The notes under the pieces were generated by a model. The model was not told the DNA's origin and did not search any database. It saw only the letters and a program-made list of their open reading frames with translations. Position numbers and translations under genes: made by a program. DNA of 64,000 bases from Marchantia polymorpha subsp. ruderalis (Eukaryota > Streptophyta > Marchantiopsida > Marchantiales > Marchantiaceae). The stretch is taken from assembly GCA_037833965.1 (NCBI GenBank), contig AP031352.1, positions 18,146,501 through 18,210,500 of the forward strand, read 5' to 3'. Positions 24,257 through 36,165 of the stretch are shown here, one piece after another (the first letter of the stretch is position 1; the number at the start of each line of letters is the position of its first letter).

Positions 24257-27200
24257 TGTAATAACCCACTAAAGGCTAAAACTGCAATATAGTGGTAGAA
24301 AGGTCGAACCCACAGGGACAGAGGAACACACAGGGTACAAAGTGTCACGTTTAATAGACTATTGATGAGTTTGAATTCTCAGGCGACTGTCACTCCCAGA
24401 AATACTGCAAGTGTCCACTCGGAGCGCACTCGGAGGTCGCACAGTGCAGCGTAACACACACACACACACACACCTGAAACTACAGAAATACAACCCAGAG
24501 ATCCGTTAGGACCTCTACTTCAAGATTTCAGGGGAAAAGTCTCTCGCGAGCACACTCGGCAAAGCTGCGGGCAGTGACTTCCAACTCCGGCTTTTACAAC
24601 ACTTCCACTAGCTTGCTGCTAGTGTAGGAAACCCGGTTTGGACTGCCTACTTCGGATCGAAGTCACTCCTACGCGGTGAACAACACTCTCAACTCACAAA
24701 ACGCGCAGAGAACACAGGTCCGCACTGAAGGACTCACTGTGAAACATTCCAGTAACACAACAACAGTCTATTGAAGAGTTTTAATTCTCAGGCACTTGTC
24801 ATTCCCAGAAATACTACAGGGGTTACTATAATAACCCACTAAAGGCTAAAACTGCAATATAGTGGTAGAAAGGTCGAACCCACAGGGACAGAGGAACACA
24901 CAGGGTACAAAGTGTCACGTTTTAACAGACTATTGAAGAGTTTGAATTCTCAGGCAACTGTCACTCCCAGAAATACTGCAAGTGTCCACTCGGAGCGCAC
25001 TCGGAGGTCGCACAGTGCAGCGTAACACACACACACACACCTGAAACTACAGAAAACACAACCCAGAGATCCGTTAGGACCTCTACTTCAAGATTTTAGG
25101 GGGGAAGTCTCTCGCGAGCACACTCGGCAAAGCTGCGGGCAGTGACTTCCAACTCCGGCTTTTACAACACTTCCACTAGCTTGCTGCTAGTGTAGGAAAC
25201 CCGGGTTGGACTGCCTACTTCGGATCGAAGTCACTCCTACGCGGTGAACAACACTCTCAACTCACAAAACGCGTAGAGAACACAGGTCCGCACTGAAGGA
25301 CTCACTGTGAAACATTCCAGTAACACAACAACAGTCTATTGAAGAGTTTTAATTCTCAGGCACTTGTCATTCCCAGAAATACTACAGGGGTTACCCTCAA
25401 GGCACCTGCTGCAGCGTAACCTGAATTTACAACCAAGGCTTACACGAAGTAACAAAACTTCACTTTGGCATTCAGGGGAAAAATCCCAAAGGAGTACAAT
25501 CAGAAAGAAACACTCGAAGGTGTAGGGGCGAAACTGTTCAAGTATCTAACTAGTCACTGGCTCTAAGCATCGGCAGTCACCCGCAGGTGCAGATCCGAAC
25601 TACTCAAGTCTCTAACCAATGTACTAGCTCTGAACATTCGGCCGAAGGCCTTCAGCTACAAAATGCGGAACGCTAAGTTGTAACTCCTCGTGCGTGGTGA
25701 CAGAACTCAAGGACACAAACACGCAAAGGAAATGGGTTCCTGATCTATACTTCTGAGTTTGGGAAAGAACCCCAGGCAAAACGCCTGGAACTATTTTATA
25801 CCTTCTAAGTCCTACCTAGCACTACACTGCACTACCATGGTGCGAGCCGCAACAGAACCTACACCTGAGGAGTCGGCGGCTGCCTTCCCCTCTAACTTAC
25901 AACCTAAATCTAACCCTAACCCTAAATCTGAATCCTAAGCCTACTGTACAGAGCCGCCAGTGCCTTCCCACCCAAGATCTGAGGCGGAAAATTTGCAGGC
26001 AGGCGTGGCCGGCCGAGATCAACGGCCCCACAAAATTTCAGATCCATCCAACCGTCCATCGCAAAGATATGGGCCCCGCAAGATCTCTGAACCTAGGCCA
26101 AAATTCCTTCTCCAAAATCCGAGGACTGTGGGTTCCACGCGTCCTACACGCAAGCCGCCTACTCGCAGGCCGCCACTGCCACATCTGAACATTCTACATT
26201 CATGACCACCCGATCCTCGCCGGAGGAAATCTCCTTCCGCGCACCGCCGAATGCGTCCAACCGCCAAAGACGCACTTCCACACCTTGTCAATCTCTAACA
26301 GTCACCCCGACGCCCATAACTCACGGATCCCTGCTTCGTTTGCAACGTTCTTGCGCTCGTTGGAACGAGCGTCGCGAGCTCTTTCCAACGAGACCCTAAC
26401 CACCGCAAACCATTAAGAATTGAAAACACTATGTCAATTTTACCCTTCCGCCGAAGGCCTGCCTGTGCACAGGCCGCCTACTTGCAACCCGCCTGTGCAC
26501 AGGCCGTCCGCCTGTGCACAGGCGTCCGCGTCCGTCCGCGGCGTAAGCCGCCTCTCTAAGTGTTAACGCCGAAGGCCCCTCTAAATGTTAGCACCGAAGG
26601 CCCTCCATATCAGAAACTTCCGCCGCTTCTAACTCGGTGATGCCTCATCCGTTTCAAGAGATCTTGGTCTCGTTGGAACCAGCTCGTTGAGTTCTTTCCA
26701 ACGAGATCCGAATCAAGTCAAACCGCTAAGAATTGAGAAAGTTATGTCGGTTTTCCTCTTCCGCCGAAGGCGTTCGCCTATCCAAAGTCCGTCCGCGGCG
26801 ATGACCTGGCCGTCCGCTGCGCTGACCTGTCCGTCCGCGGCGCTGAGCTGGCGCAGAAGGCGCCGTACACTTTCTACCTCACAAGGCGCATTTCTAGGGC
26901 CCAAGGCGGATTTCCCGCCGACGCCAAAGCGCCTGTGCTCAGGCGAACGCCTGTGCGCAGGCGAACTTCCTTCGTCCGCGCATAGGACAAAACTTTCTTC
27001 GCCGGTGCGTAGGCGGAAAGCTGAGTATCTTGCGACCTTCATAACTCCCGGAATTCTCCTCCGTTCGTGGCGTTCTTGAGCTCGTTAGAATCAGCGCGTA
27101 GAGGTCTTTCCAACGAGACCCTAACCAAGTCGAGGCGTTGCGCATTGAGAAAGTTATGAGGGTTTCACTCTTCCGCCGAATGCACTCTCCCGTATCGCCG

Positions 27201-29741
27201 AAGGCGTTGACCGAAGGCGTCTACCGCCCAAGGCGCATCTTCCGGCGGTTCTTCCGCCGAAGGCGTACCGCCAAAGTCGCTCTACCGCCGAAGGCCCCCC
27301 CCATCAGTAACTTCCGACACTCATAACTCAGTGAACTCTCATCCGTTTCACAAGTTCTTGGTCTCGTTAGAACGAGCGTCGCGAGCTCTTTGCAACAAGA
27401 CCCGAAACAACTCAAGGCGTTACGAATTGAGAAAGTTATGAGTGATCAACCGCCGAAGGTGCTCGAAGCGGATCCTGCAGCATGAACCGCCCGTTCCGTC
27501 CCAAGCGTCCCACTGTGGCCTAAGCCCAAAACCCCTTGACTGTCCTCGATCCTCTTTTTACTCTGGTTTCGCGTACCGATTACTATTTACAGCTGCTGCC
27601 GCGGTACTTACTATTCAAAAATGTTTTAGTTCCGACAAAAAACAAAAAGTGGGTTACCACAGTTACCCTCAAGGCACCTGCTGCAGCGTAACCTGAATTT
27701 ACAACCAAGGCTTTCAAGAAGTAGCAAAACTTCACTTTGGCATTCAGGGGAAAAATCCCAAAGGAGTACAATCAGAAAGAAACACTCGAAGGGGTAGGGG
27801 CGAAACTGTTCAAGTATCTAACTAGTCACTGGCTCTGAGCATCGGCAGTCACCCGCAGGTGTAGATCCGAACTACTCATGTCTCTAACCAATGTACTAGC
27901 TCTGAACATTCGGCCGAAGACCTTCAGCTACAAAATGCGGAACGCTAAGTTGTAACTCCTCGTGCGTGGTGACAGAACTCAAGGACACAAACACGCAAAG
28001 GAAATGGGTTCCTAATCTGCACTTCTGATGGGAAAGAACCCCAGGCAAAACGCCTGGAACTATTTTATACCTTCTAAGTCCTAACTAGCACTACACTGCA
28101 CTACGCTACACGCCTGCACGGAACCACGCTACACTACACTCCGCGGAACCTGTACTACGTCTCCTGCGCGGCCGACTGCCGCGCACTAACTCCCTACCCT
28201 GCCAATCTTCCGCTCGACTGCGCAGTCCCAAACGCTGCAACGCCGCGGACACCTCCACTTCGAGGGCGGACATGGTATCCTGTGCCTTCGACAGAAAGGC
28301 ATCGAGCTTCTTCGCTACCTTCCGCCGACTCCTACTGTCGCCTGACAACAACCCGGCTGCGCGCAATTCAAACTCACGCAGTGTGAGTTTCTCCTGCGCC
28401 TTCACTTCCCAGTGGGCGTAGCCCTTGAGACAGTGGGCGACACGCCTCCGTCCGACACGACACGTCCAAGAATGGGACGTTCTCCGCCGCCCGGTCGAAG
28501 GTCATGGTCGGCTCTTGCTCGTGAAGAACGTCTCACTTGATGGCCACGCCGGCTGTACGCTGGAACGGTCTTCGCTCTCACGCGCGGCTTCACGCTCCGC
28601 CGTCGTCGATTAAACTCTCACGCTCGAATTGGCGGATTTGAACTCCGCGAGCATATTACCCCGCGGACATGGGGGCGTAGCGCCGAAGGCGAGTTTTCCG
28701 CCTTGCGCGGTACACTTGTTCGTACTGCCTTTCGGCCAATCCCCCTCTGCCTTGACGCGTGTGTCCGCATGTCGGACAAAAGTTCAACTCCTGCCTGTGC
28801 GCAGGCAGGAGCCTCGGCGGATGCTCCGCCGGCACGGAACTTCATCCTCCTGTGCACAGGCGATCGCCTGTGCGCAGGCGAATTCCGTGCGCGGCGTAGC
28901 GCTGGCGCGGAAGGCGTTGACCGTGGTCAGCCGTCTCCGTCCAGTCTGTCCGTTCCTTGTCTCTTCGTCGGCGCTTCCGCCGCCGCAACTCCGTCCGTCC
29001 AAGAGCGCATCCACCCGTCCCGCCCGTACCGATTTGATTTACTCTGGCGGCTCTTCCGCCGTACGCGGCGCTGCGCTGGCGCGGAAGGCGCCGTACACTT
29101 TCTACCTCACAAGGCGCATTTCTAGGGCCCAAGGCGGATTTTCCGCCGACGCCGAAGCGCCTGTGCACAGGCGAGCGCCTGTGCGTAGGCGGACTTCGCG
29201 CCTCCCCTAACCCTACTTCGCCTGTGCACAGGCGAACGCCTTCGTCCGCGCATAGGACAAAACTTGATTCCCCCTTCCGCGTAGGCGGAATTCGCGCCGG
29301 TGGCGAACTCTTTCCGCCGTAGGCGACCGCCTCCGTTTCTTCCAATAGTGATAACTCCCTAAGTCCTCATCCGTTCCAAGCGTTCTTGGACTCGTTGGAA
29401 TCAGTGCGTCGAGCTCTTTCCAACGGGACCCTAACTTGGTCAAGGCGCCCGAGGGTTGACCTAATTATGGAGGGTTTCCCTACAGCCGCGGACGCAACCT
29501 CCGAAGGCGGGTTTTGCGCCTTGCGTCGTAGGGGTCCTAACTGCAGAGCTCGCAGGGAGGGTGGTGCCTGTCCTTACTGCTGCACCCCAAATTCCAGATT
29601 CTACAAGATCCCTCGAGAATCCCCGCGATCTTCCGGATTCACTCCGTTTTGATGTACCGAAGGCTATTTACAATGCTGCCAGGGTACAGTTTTCCAAAAA
29701 TGTTTTAATTTCCTCAAAATTGCCAAAAGTGGGGTACCACA
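24257..29741 (-). repeat. 5' LTR of the gypsy element, interrupted by a solo LTR
   Basis: Minus-strand LTR from TGTGGTACCCC (29741) to TTATTACA (24257). Without the 2.8-kb subfamily B insertion it is about 2.65 kb, half the family length; its copy of the U3 ORF is largely missing and non-functional. Its outer flank carries AAGTT, matching the far end of the element. Its R/U5 part is close to identical to that of 8821, confirming the LTR pair. Confidence 0.85.
24827..27661 (-). mobile_element. Solo LTR of subfamily B inserted in the 5' LTR
   Basis: Complete 2835-bp LTR on the minus strand, from TGTGGTAACCCAC (27661) to TTATTATA (24827), flanked by the perfect 5-bp duplication GTTAC (24822-24826 and 27662-27666). 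No internal region remains, so it is a solo LTR left by LTR-LTR recombination. It has no long ORF. It carries four copies of a roughly 100-bp module (near 26345, 26660, 27070, 27350), several GCCTGTGCACAGGC palindromes near 26463-26525 and a telomere-like motif at 25903-25928. Confidence 0.88.
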
Positions 29742-29746
29742 AAGTT

Positions 29747-31588
29747 ACAGTCGCGGCACGACAGGCGGACGATGGGGATGCGGCACGGCCGCATTCACCC
29801 ACTGCCTTGGACATTTTAGCAGGGAGCAGCGAGGCTGCTGGAGCGCCAACGGCGGCACAACACGCAGGCATCTCGCAGCCCCACTTAGGCCAGTCGCCGA
29901 CGCAATCAATGGCGACCGAAATCCTCAATTCGGAGGATGATGAAGAAGGAGGGTCCACAGAATCAATGTCGGAATCGGGATCCACCGAGGAGGAGGAGGA
30001 GGAATTAATTGAAGCACCGGCGGCGGCGCTCTGTGAGCAGGTGGTACCCCTGCTGAGGTACTTGGATCGCAAGATGGAGAAATACGCGGATCCTTGCTAG
30101 CCTGGGTCCTACGTCGAGTTAGTGCGCAAGCAAACTCGCACTAAAGTCCACATCAGCAAGTTGCTAGCTCGGGTGAACCGGGAACTTAAGGATCTGCGAG
30201 AGAAGCATGAATGCTTGTGGGGTCACTACAACCTCAATCAGAAATATTACAAACACTTCGACAAGTTGAAGGATGGGCGATTGGAAGAGCTCACCAAGGA
30301 GCAGGTGAAGCTCACAGAAGCACTGATTTCTAAGCAGGCTCAGAATCGGATTTTTTCAAAGGACATCGTGCGACAGACGCGGTTGTTGGAGCAGTGTCAG
30401 CTCGCACGACAGGCGGATGAGGAATTAATCCGCAGGCTGCAATCCGAGTGCGGAGAATTGAGAGCACAGCGTGCGGAGGCCAAATCGCAGTTGGTAGTAA
30501 TTGAAGACGATCGCCGGCAAGAGGCAGATCGCACGAAGGAAGAGATGGCGAGGCGAGTCACCCATTGCCTCAGGGGCTACGCCTACTGGGAAGTGGCAGC
30601 GCAAGAGAAACTCACACTGCGTGAGTTAGAGTTTCGTGCAGCCGGGTTGTTGACAGGTAACAGTCGGAGTCGGCGGAGAGTGGCGAAGAAGCTGGATTCT
30701 TTTCTGTCGAAGGCGCGAGACACCATGGCCATCCTTGAGACGGAGGTTTTCGCGGTGTTGCGGCGATTGGGACTGCGCAGTCGAGCTGAAGACTGGCAGG
30801 GTAGAGAGTTAGTGCGCGGCAGTCCGTCGCGCAGGAGGCGAAGCACAGGTTCTACGGAGTGTAGTGTAGCGTGGTTCCGTGCAGGCGCATAGCATAGTGC
30901 AGTGTAGTGCTAGTTCGGACTGAGAAGGTATAAAGTAGTTCAAGGCGTCTTGCCTTGGGATTTTTCCAGTTTTGGTATTGCAGATCAAGAACTCATTTTC
31001 TCTGCGTGTTTGTGTCCTTAGTTCTGTCACCACGCAAGAGGAGCTACACCTTGGCGATCCGCATTGTGTAGCTGAAGGCCTTCGGCCGAATGTTCAGAGC
31101 TAGTACATTGGGTAGAGACTTGAGTAGTTCGGATCTACACCTACGGGTGATTGCCGATGCTCAGAGCCAGTGACGAGTTAGATACTTGAACAGTTTCCCC
31201 CTTACAGCTTCGAGTGATTGTTTCTGATTGTACTCCTTCGGGATTTTTCCCCTGAATGCCAAAGTGAAGTTTTGCTACTTCGTGTAAGCCTTGGTTGTAA
31301 ATTCAGGTTAGGCTGCAGCAGGTACCTTCGGGGTAACCCTTGTAGTATTTCTGGAATGACAAGTGCCTGAGAATTCAAACTCTTCAATAGACTGTTATGG
31401 TGTGTTACTGGAACGTTTCTCAGTGAGTCCTTCCGTGCGGACTTGTGTTCTCTGCGCGTTTTGTGAGTTGAGAGTGTTGTTCACCGCGTGTGAGTGACTT
31501 CGATCCGAAGTAGGAAGTCCAACCCGGGTTCCCTACGCTAGCAGAAAGCTAGTGGAAGGGTTGTAAAAGCCGGAGTTGGGAGTCATTA
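29747..31588 (+). mobile_element. Older LTR-A relative: C-terminal part of the U3 ORF plus R/U5
   Basis: Continuation of the plus-strand LTR interrupted at 8820/29742. It encodes the acidic patch and coiled coil of the U3 ORF up to about 30892, followed by TATAAAG near 30931 and the R/U5 stretch. Broken relic; it ends before the LTR terminus at a junction with a gypsy internal fragment in opposite orientation. Confidence 0.75.
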
Positions 31589-32490
31589 TCGTGACCGTAT
31601 TCCGGGTGGCATAGTGACCACCCGCATCTTCGGTGTGCATCGCGCTTACTACCCTCGGAACCTCTGATTCCTCCAGGCATCTGCCCAAACGTTCGTCTGC
31701 CATCTTCTTGAACAAAACTCCTTGTTGGAGTTGATACGGGCCAGCCTTATGTATAAAGACAGTCCTCTGTTCAACGTTCATGCCCTCGGGACATTGAAGC
31801 GTGAGCAGGTACCGGTACAACTCCCTGGTTAAACCGGTCACGTACCAATCCACGGCTTGCTAGACTGAGAAGGGGGACCCTGGCCCCGTTTTTGGTATTC
31901 TGTCGAGAAGGTCTAGGAACCTCCCTTTGTAGTCACGCAGACTCTCCTTCTTCTCCTGCCGCAAGTTACGCAGCTTCGTCAACACCCGACTGTCGTAGCC
32001 AAGCTCACGGAAATGCCGAAGGAACTTTTCCTTCAGTTGAGCCCATGTTAGCAAACCATTTGGGTCGGTGCTCTCGTGGTTATACCAACTGCGCGCCTTC
32101 TTCCGCAGAAGACTAGGAAAAATCTGCAGTCTGTCCTCATCGGCGATTTTGCGGTTAGTGATAGACACTGATTCGAACAGCTTGATGTAGGAATCTGCAT
32201 CATCGTCATCCCCGCTCCCTTTATACTTCGGATAGGAATGCTTGGTAATCGGCGGAGCGAAGGTCGTCCGCGCGTTGGCTTCTCCGTCCGCCATAGGTGC
32301 GTCTGCCGACGACTCTCGGGCGGTCTGTTCTAAATCACGGAGGGAATCCGCGGAAGGTATATCTAATAGAACTGTAAGCACAAAGTTTGGTTCCAAGTCA
32401 CTGGGGGTATTTCCACCAATGGTGTCGGCCGGACTAGGCTTAGGTACTCTTTTTGGTATTTTCTTATTTTGACGCCGTGTCTCTTCCACG
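31589..32490 (-). mobile_element. Gypsy internal fragment with gag and pol pieces
   Basis: The minus strand carries a gag core piece (KARSWYNHES, FRELGYDSRVLTKLRNL) and a piece of the region before integrase (GPYQLQQGVLFKKMADERL), both clearly related to the element at 18495-24170. It is a shortened, broken relic of an older relative and belongs to the same insertion as the minus-strand LTR to its right. Confidence 0.75.
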
Positions 32491-35400
32491 GCTTCAGAAA
32501 GAAGGACTCACTGAGAAACATTCCAGTAACACTCCATAACAGTCTGTTGAAGAGTTTGAATTCTTAGGCACTTGTCATTCCCAGAAATACTATAGGGGTT
32601 ACCCTGAAGGCACCTGCTGCAGCGTAACCTGAATTTACAACCAAGGCTTACACGAAGTAGCAAAACTTCACTTTGGCATTAAGGGGAAAAATCTCGAAGG
32701 AGTACGATCAGAAACAACCACTCAAAGGTGTAAGGGGGAAAATGTTCAAGTATCTAACTCGTCACTGGCTCTGAGCATCCGCAATCACCCGTAGGTGTAG
32801 ATCCAAACTACTCAAGTCTCTAACCAATGTACTAGCTCTGAACATTCGGCCGAAGGCCTTCAGCTACACGATGCGGATCGCTAAGGTGTAGCTCCTATTG
32901 CGTGGTGACAGAACTAAGGACACAAACACGCAGAGAAAATGAGTTCCTAATCTGCACTTCCGAAATTGGAAAAGATCTCAAGGCAAGACGCCTTGAACTA
33001 CTTTATACCTTCTAAGTCCTAACTAACACTATACTGCACTACGCTACACGCCAGCACGGAACCACGCTACACTACACTCCGCGGAACCTGTGCTTCGCCT
33101 CCTGCGCGACGGACTGCCGCGCTCTAACTTCCTACCCTGCCAGTCCTCGGCTCGACTGCGCAGTCCCAATCGCCGCAACACCGCGGAAACCTCCGTCTCA
33201 AGGGTGGACATGGTGTCCCGCGCCTTCGATAGAAAAGAGTCCAGCTTCTTCGCTACTCGCCGCCGACTCCGACTGTCACCTGCCATCAACCCGGCTGCAC
33301 GAAGCTCTAACTCACGCAGTGTGAGTCTCTCCTGCGCCGCCACTTCCCAGTGGGCGTAGCCCTTGAGACAATGGGCGACTCGCCTCGCCATCTCTTCCTT
33401 CGTGCGATATGCCTCTCTCCTGCGATCGTCTTCAATTACTACTAACTGCGATTCGGCCTCCGCACGCTGTGCTCTCAATTCTCCGCACTCCGACTACAGC
33501 CTGCGAATTAATTCCTCATCCGCCTGTCGTGCGAGCTGACACTGTTCCAACAACCGCGTCTGTCGCACTAGCTCCTCTGACAGCACCTGATTCTGAGTCT
33601 TCTCATAAATCAGTGCTTCCGTGGCCTTCACCAGATCCTTGGTGAGCTCTTCCAGTCTCCCATTCTTCACCTTGTCGTAGTGGGTGTACGTTCTCCGAAT
33701 GAGATTGTACTGACCCCACAAGCATTCATGCTTCTCTTGAAGTTCCTTAAGTTCTCGGTCCACCCGAGCTAGCAGCTTGGTGGTGTGGACTTTAGTGCGA
33801 GTTCGCCTGCGCACTAATTCGACGTAGGATCCAGGCTGGCGAGGATCCGCGTACTTATCCATCTTGCGATCCAAGTACCTCAGCAGAGGTACTACCTGCT
33901 CACAGAGCGCCGCCGCCGGCGCATCAACTATTTCTTCCTCCTCCTCCTCCTCGGTGGATCCCGATCCCGACACTGATTCCGTGGATCCTCCTTCTTCATC
34001 ATCATCCGAAGGGAGGATTTCGGTCGCCATTGATTGCGTTCGCGACTGGCCTGAGTGGGGCTGCGAGTGGTCTGCGTGTTCTGCCGCCGATGGTGCTCCT
34101 GCAGCCTCGCTGCTCCCAAGTAAAATGTCCAAGGCGATGGGTGAATGCGGCCGTGTCGATCGTAACTCCCTTGCCGTCGGCGCCCACCGCCGAAGGTGAT
34201 CGCGCGGAATGTGTCTGCGCGGGGTGCAATTGTGCATCGCGCACGCAAATTTCATCCTACGGACAGACAATCCGCTCCTCCGTTAGGTCCTGCTCCCTCG
34301 ATCGGTCATGCGCGAGGGATGCTTCCGGCCTACGCGTTGGCGCAAATCCCGGCGCGTTATCCGCCGCAGGCGCAACGCCGAAGGCGTCTACCGCCAAAGG
34401 TGATAGAGCCGAAGGCCGCCCGCCCGATGTCCCTTGGCCCAAAGGCCCATCTTCCGGCGGATTCCCCGCCAAAGGTGCGGCCTCTACACGCTCCTTGCTT
34501 GTAACTTGTTGGCTCAAAGGCCCTGGCGCCGAACGCCACCTACATGCGGACGCAATCCGCGCGTAGGTGGTCGCTCCTCGTCCAGCCATTCGCACACCAT
34601 GTCTACGCACACGTAATTCCATCCCCACAGCAAGAACTCGAGTGACCTTGCAATCAGCCGTTCCTCAAAGGCACGCAACCCATTCTGCGAGAGCTTGAGT
34701 GGCACCATCCGCAGCCTCATCAATTTTGGCATTGCGTTCTTGAAATTGGTTCGCGCAACTCTCTCTCTGCTCTGCCCGAGCCTTTTGCTCGCGCTTCTGC
34801 CTCCTCTGCAAACTCTAATTTCTCTCAATTCCAACTGTAGCGCACGCAATTCTCTTTCAGCCACCGAGTAACTCTCCGCGCGGTGATGTCTAGAACGTCT
34901 CTCAGCTAGGAGGTGGACATGTGGTACCCCACTTTTGGCAATTTTGAGGAAATTAAAACATTTTTGGAAAACTGTACCCTGGCAGCATTGTAAATAGCCT
35001 TCGGTACATCAAAACAGAGTGAATCCGGAAGATCGCGGGGATTCTCGAGGGATCTTGTAGAATCTGGGATTTGGGGTGCCGCAGCAAGCACAGGCACCAC
35101 CCTCCCTGCGAGCTCCGCAGTTAGGATCTCTACGGCGCAAGGCGCAAAACCCGCCTTCGGAGGTTGCGGCCGCGGCTGTAGGGAAACCCCCGTAATTAGG
35201 TAAACCCTCGGGCGCCTTGACCAAGTTAGGGTCCGGTTGGAAAGAGCTCGACGCGCTGATTCTAACGAGCCCAAGAGCGCTTGGAACGGACGAGGACTTA
35301 GGGAGTTATCGCTACTGGAAGAAACGGAGGCGGTCGCCTACGGCGGAAGGAGTTCGCCACCGGCGCGAATTCCGCCTACGCGGAAGGGGGATTCAAGTTT

Positions 35401-36165
35401 TGTCCTATGCGCGGACGAAGGCGTTCGCCTGTGCACAGGCGAAGTAGGGTTAGGGAAGGCGCGAAGTCCGCCTACGCACAGGCGTTCGCCTGTGCACAGG
35501 CACTTCGGCGTCGGCGGGAAATCCGCCTTGGGCCCTAGAAATGCGCCTTGTGAGGTAGAAAGTGTACGGCGCCTTCCGCGCCAGCGCAGCGCAGCGTACG
35601 TCGGAAGAGCCGCCAGAGTAATCCAATAGGTACGGACCGTGCGGACGGCACGGGTGGATGCGCTCTTGGACGGACGGAGTTGCGGCGGCGGAAGCGCCGA
35701 CGGAGAGACAAGGAACGGACAGACTGGACGGAGACGGCTGACCACGGTCAACGCCTTCCGCGCCAGCGCAGCGCCGCGGACGGAGTTCGCCTGCGCACAG
35801 GCGAACGCCTGTGCACAGGAGGATGTTCAAGTTCCGCGCCGGCGGAGAATCCGCCGAGGCCCCTGCCTGCACACAGGCAGGAGTTGAATTTTTGTCCGAC
35901 ATGCGGACACACGCGTCAAGGCAGAAGGAGATTGGCCGAGGGGCGGTACGAACAAGTGTACCGCGCAAGGCGGAAAACTCGCCTTCGGCGCTACGCCCCC
36001 ATGTCCGCAGGGTGACACGCTCGCGGAGTTCAAATCCGCCAATTCGAGCGTGAGAGTTTAATCGACGACGGCGGAGCGTGAAGCCGCGCGTGAGAGCGAA
36101 GACCGTTCCAGCGTACAGCCGGCGCGGCCATCAAGTGAGACGTTCTTCACGACCAAGAGACGACC

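Larger units (their letters stand above)
8821..29741 (-). mobile_element. Ty3/gypsy LTR retrotransposon with giant LTRs and other insertions
   Basis: Minus-strand element: 5' LTR 24257-29741, primer site 24216-24234, gag-protease, RT-RNase H, integrase, polypurine tract 18458-18474, 3' LTR 8821-18457. The 5-bp duplication AAGTT lies on both sides (8816-8820 and 29742-29746). Integrase lacks a chromodomain, and the primer site and integrase C-terminus point to the non-chromovirus OTA (Athila/Tat-like) branch; that lineage call is inference. Over about 570 bp compared by eye the two LTRs differ at about four sites, so insertion is recent, perhaps well under a few million years. Internal coding frames are long, with about one or two breaks; the LTR ORFs are broken. 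A subfamily B LTR has inserted into the 5' LTR, and the 3' LTR holds a second partial LTR copy. Confidence 0.9.

Noticed and set aside
25903-25928. Interstitial telomere array
   Set aside because: Only two to three units, at a fixed place in subfamily B LTRs; not a telomere remnant.
35420-35830. CRISPR-like array of palindromic repeats
   Set aside because: Spacing is irregular, the palindromes vary, there are no unique spacers of constant length, and the context is a plant LTR.
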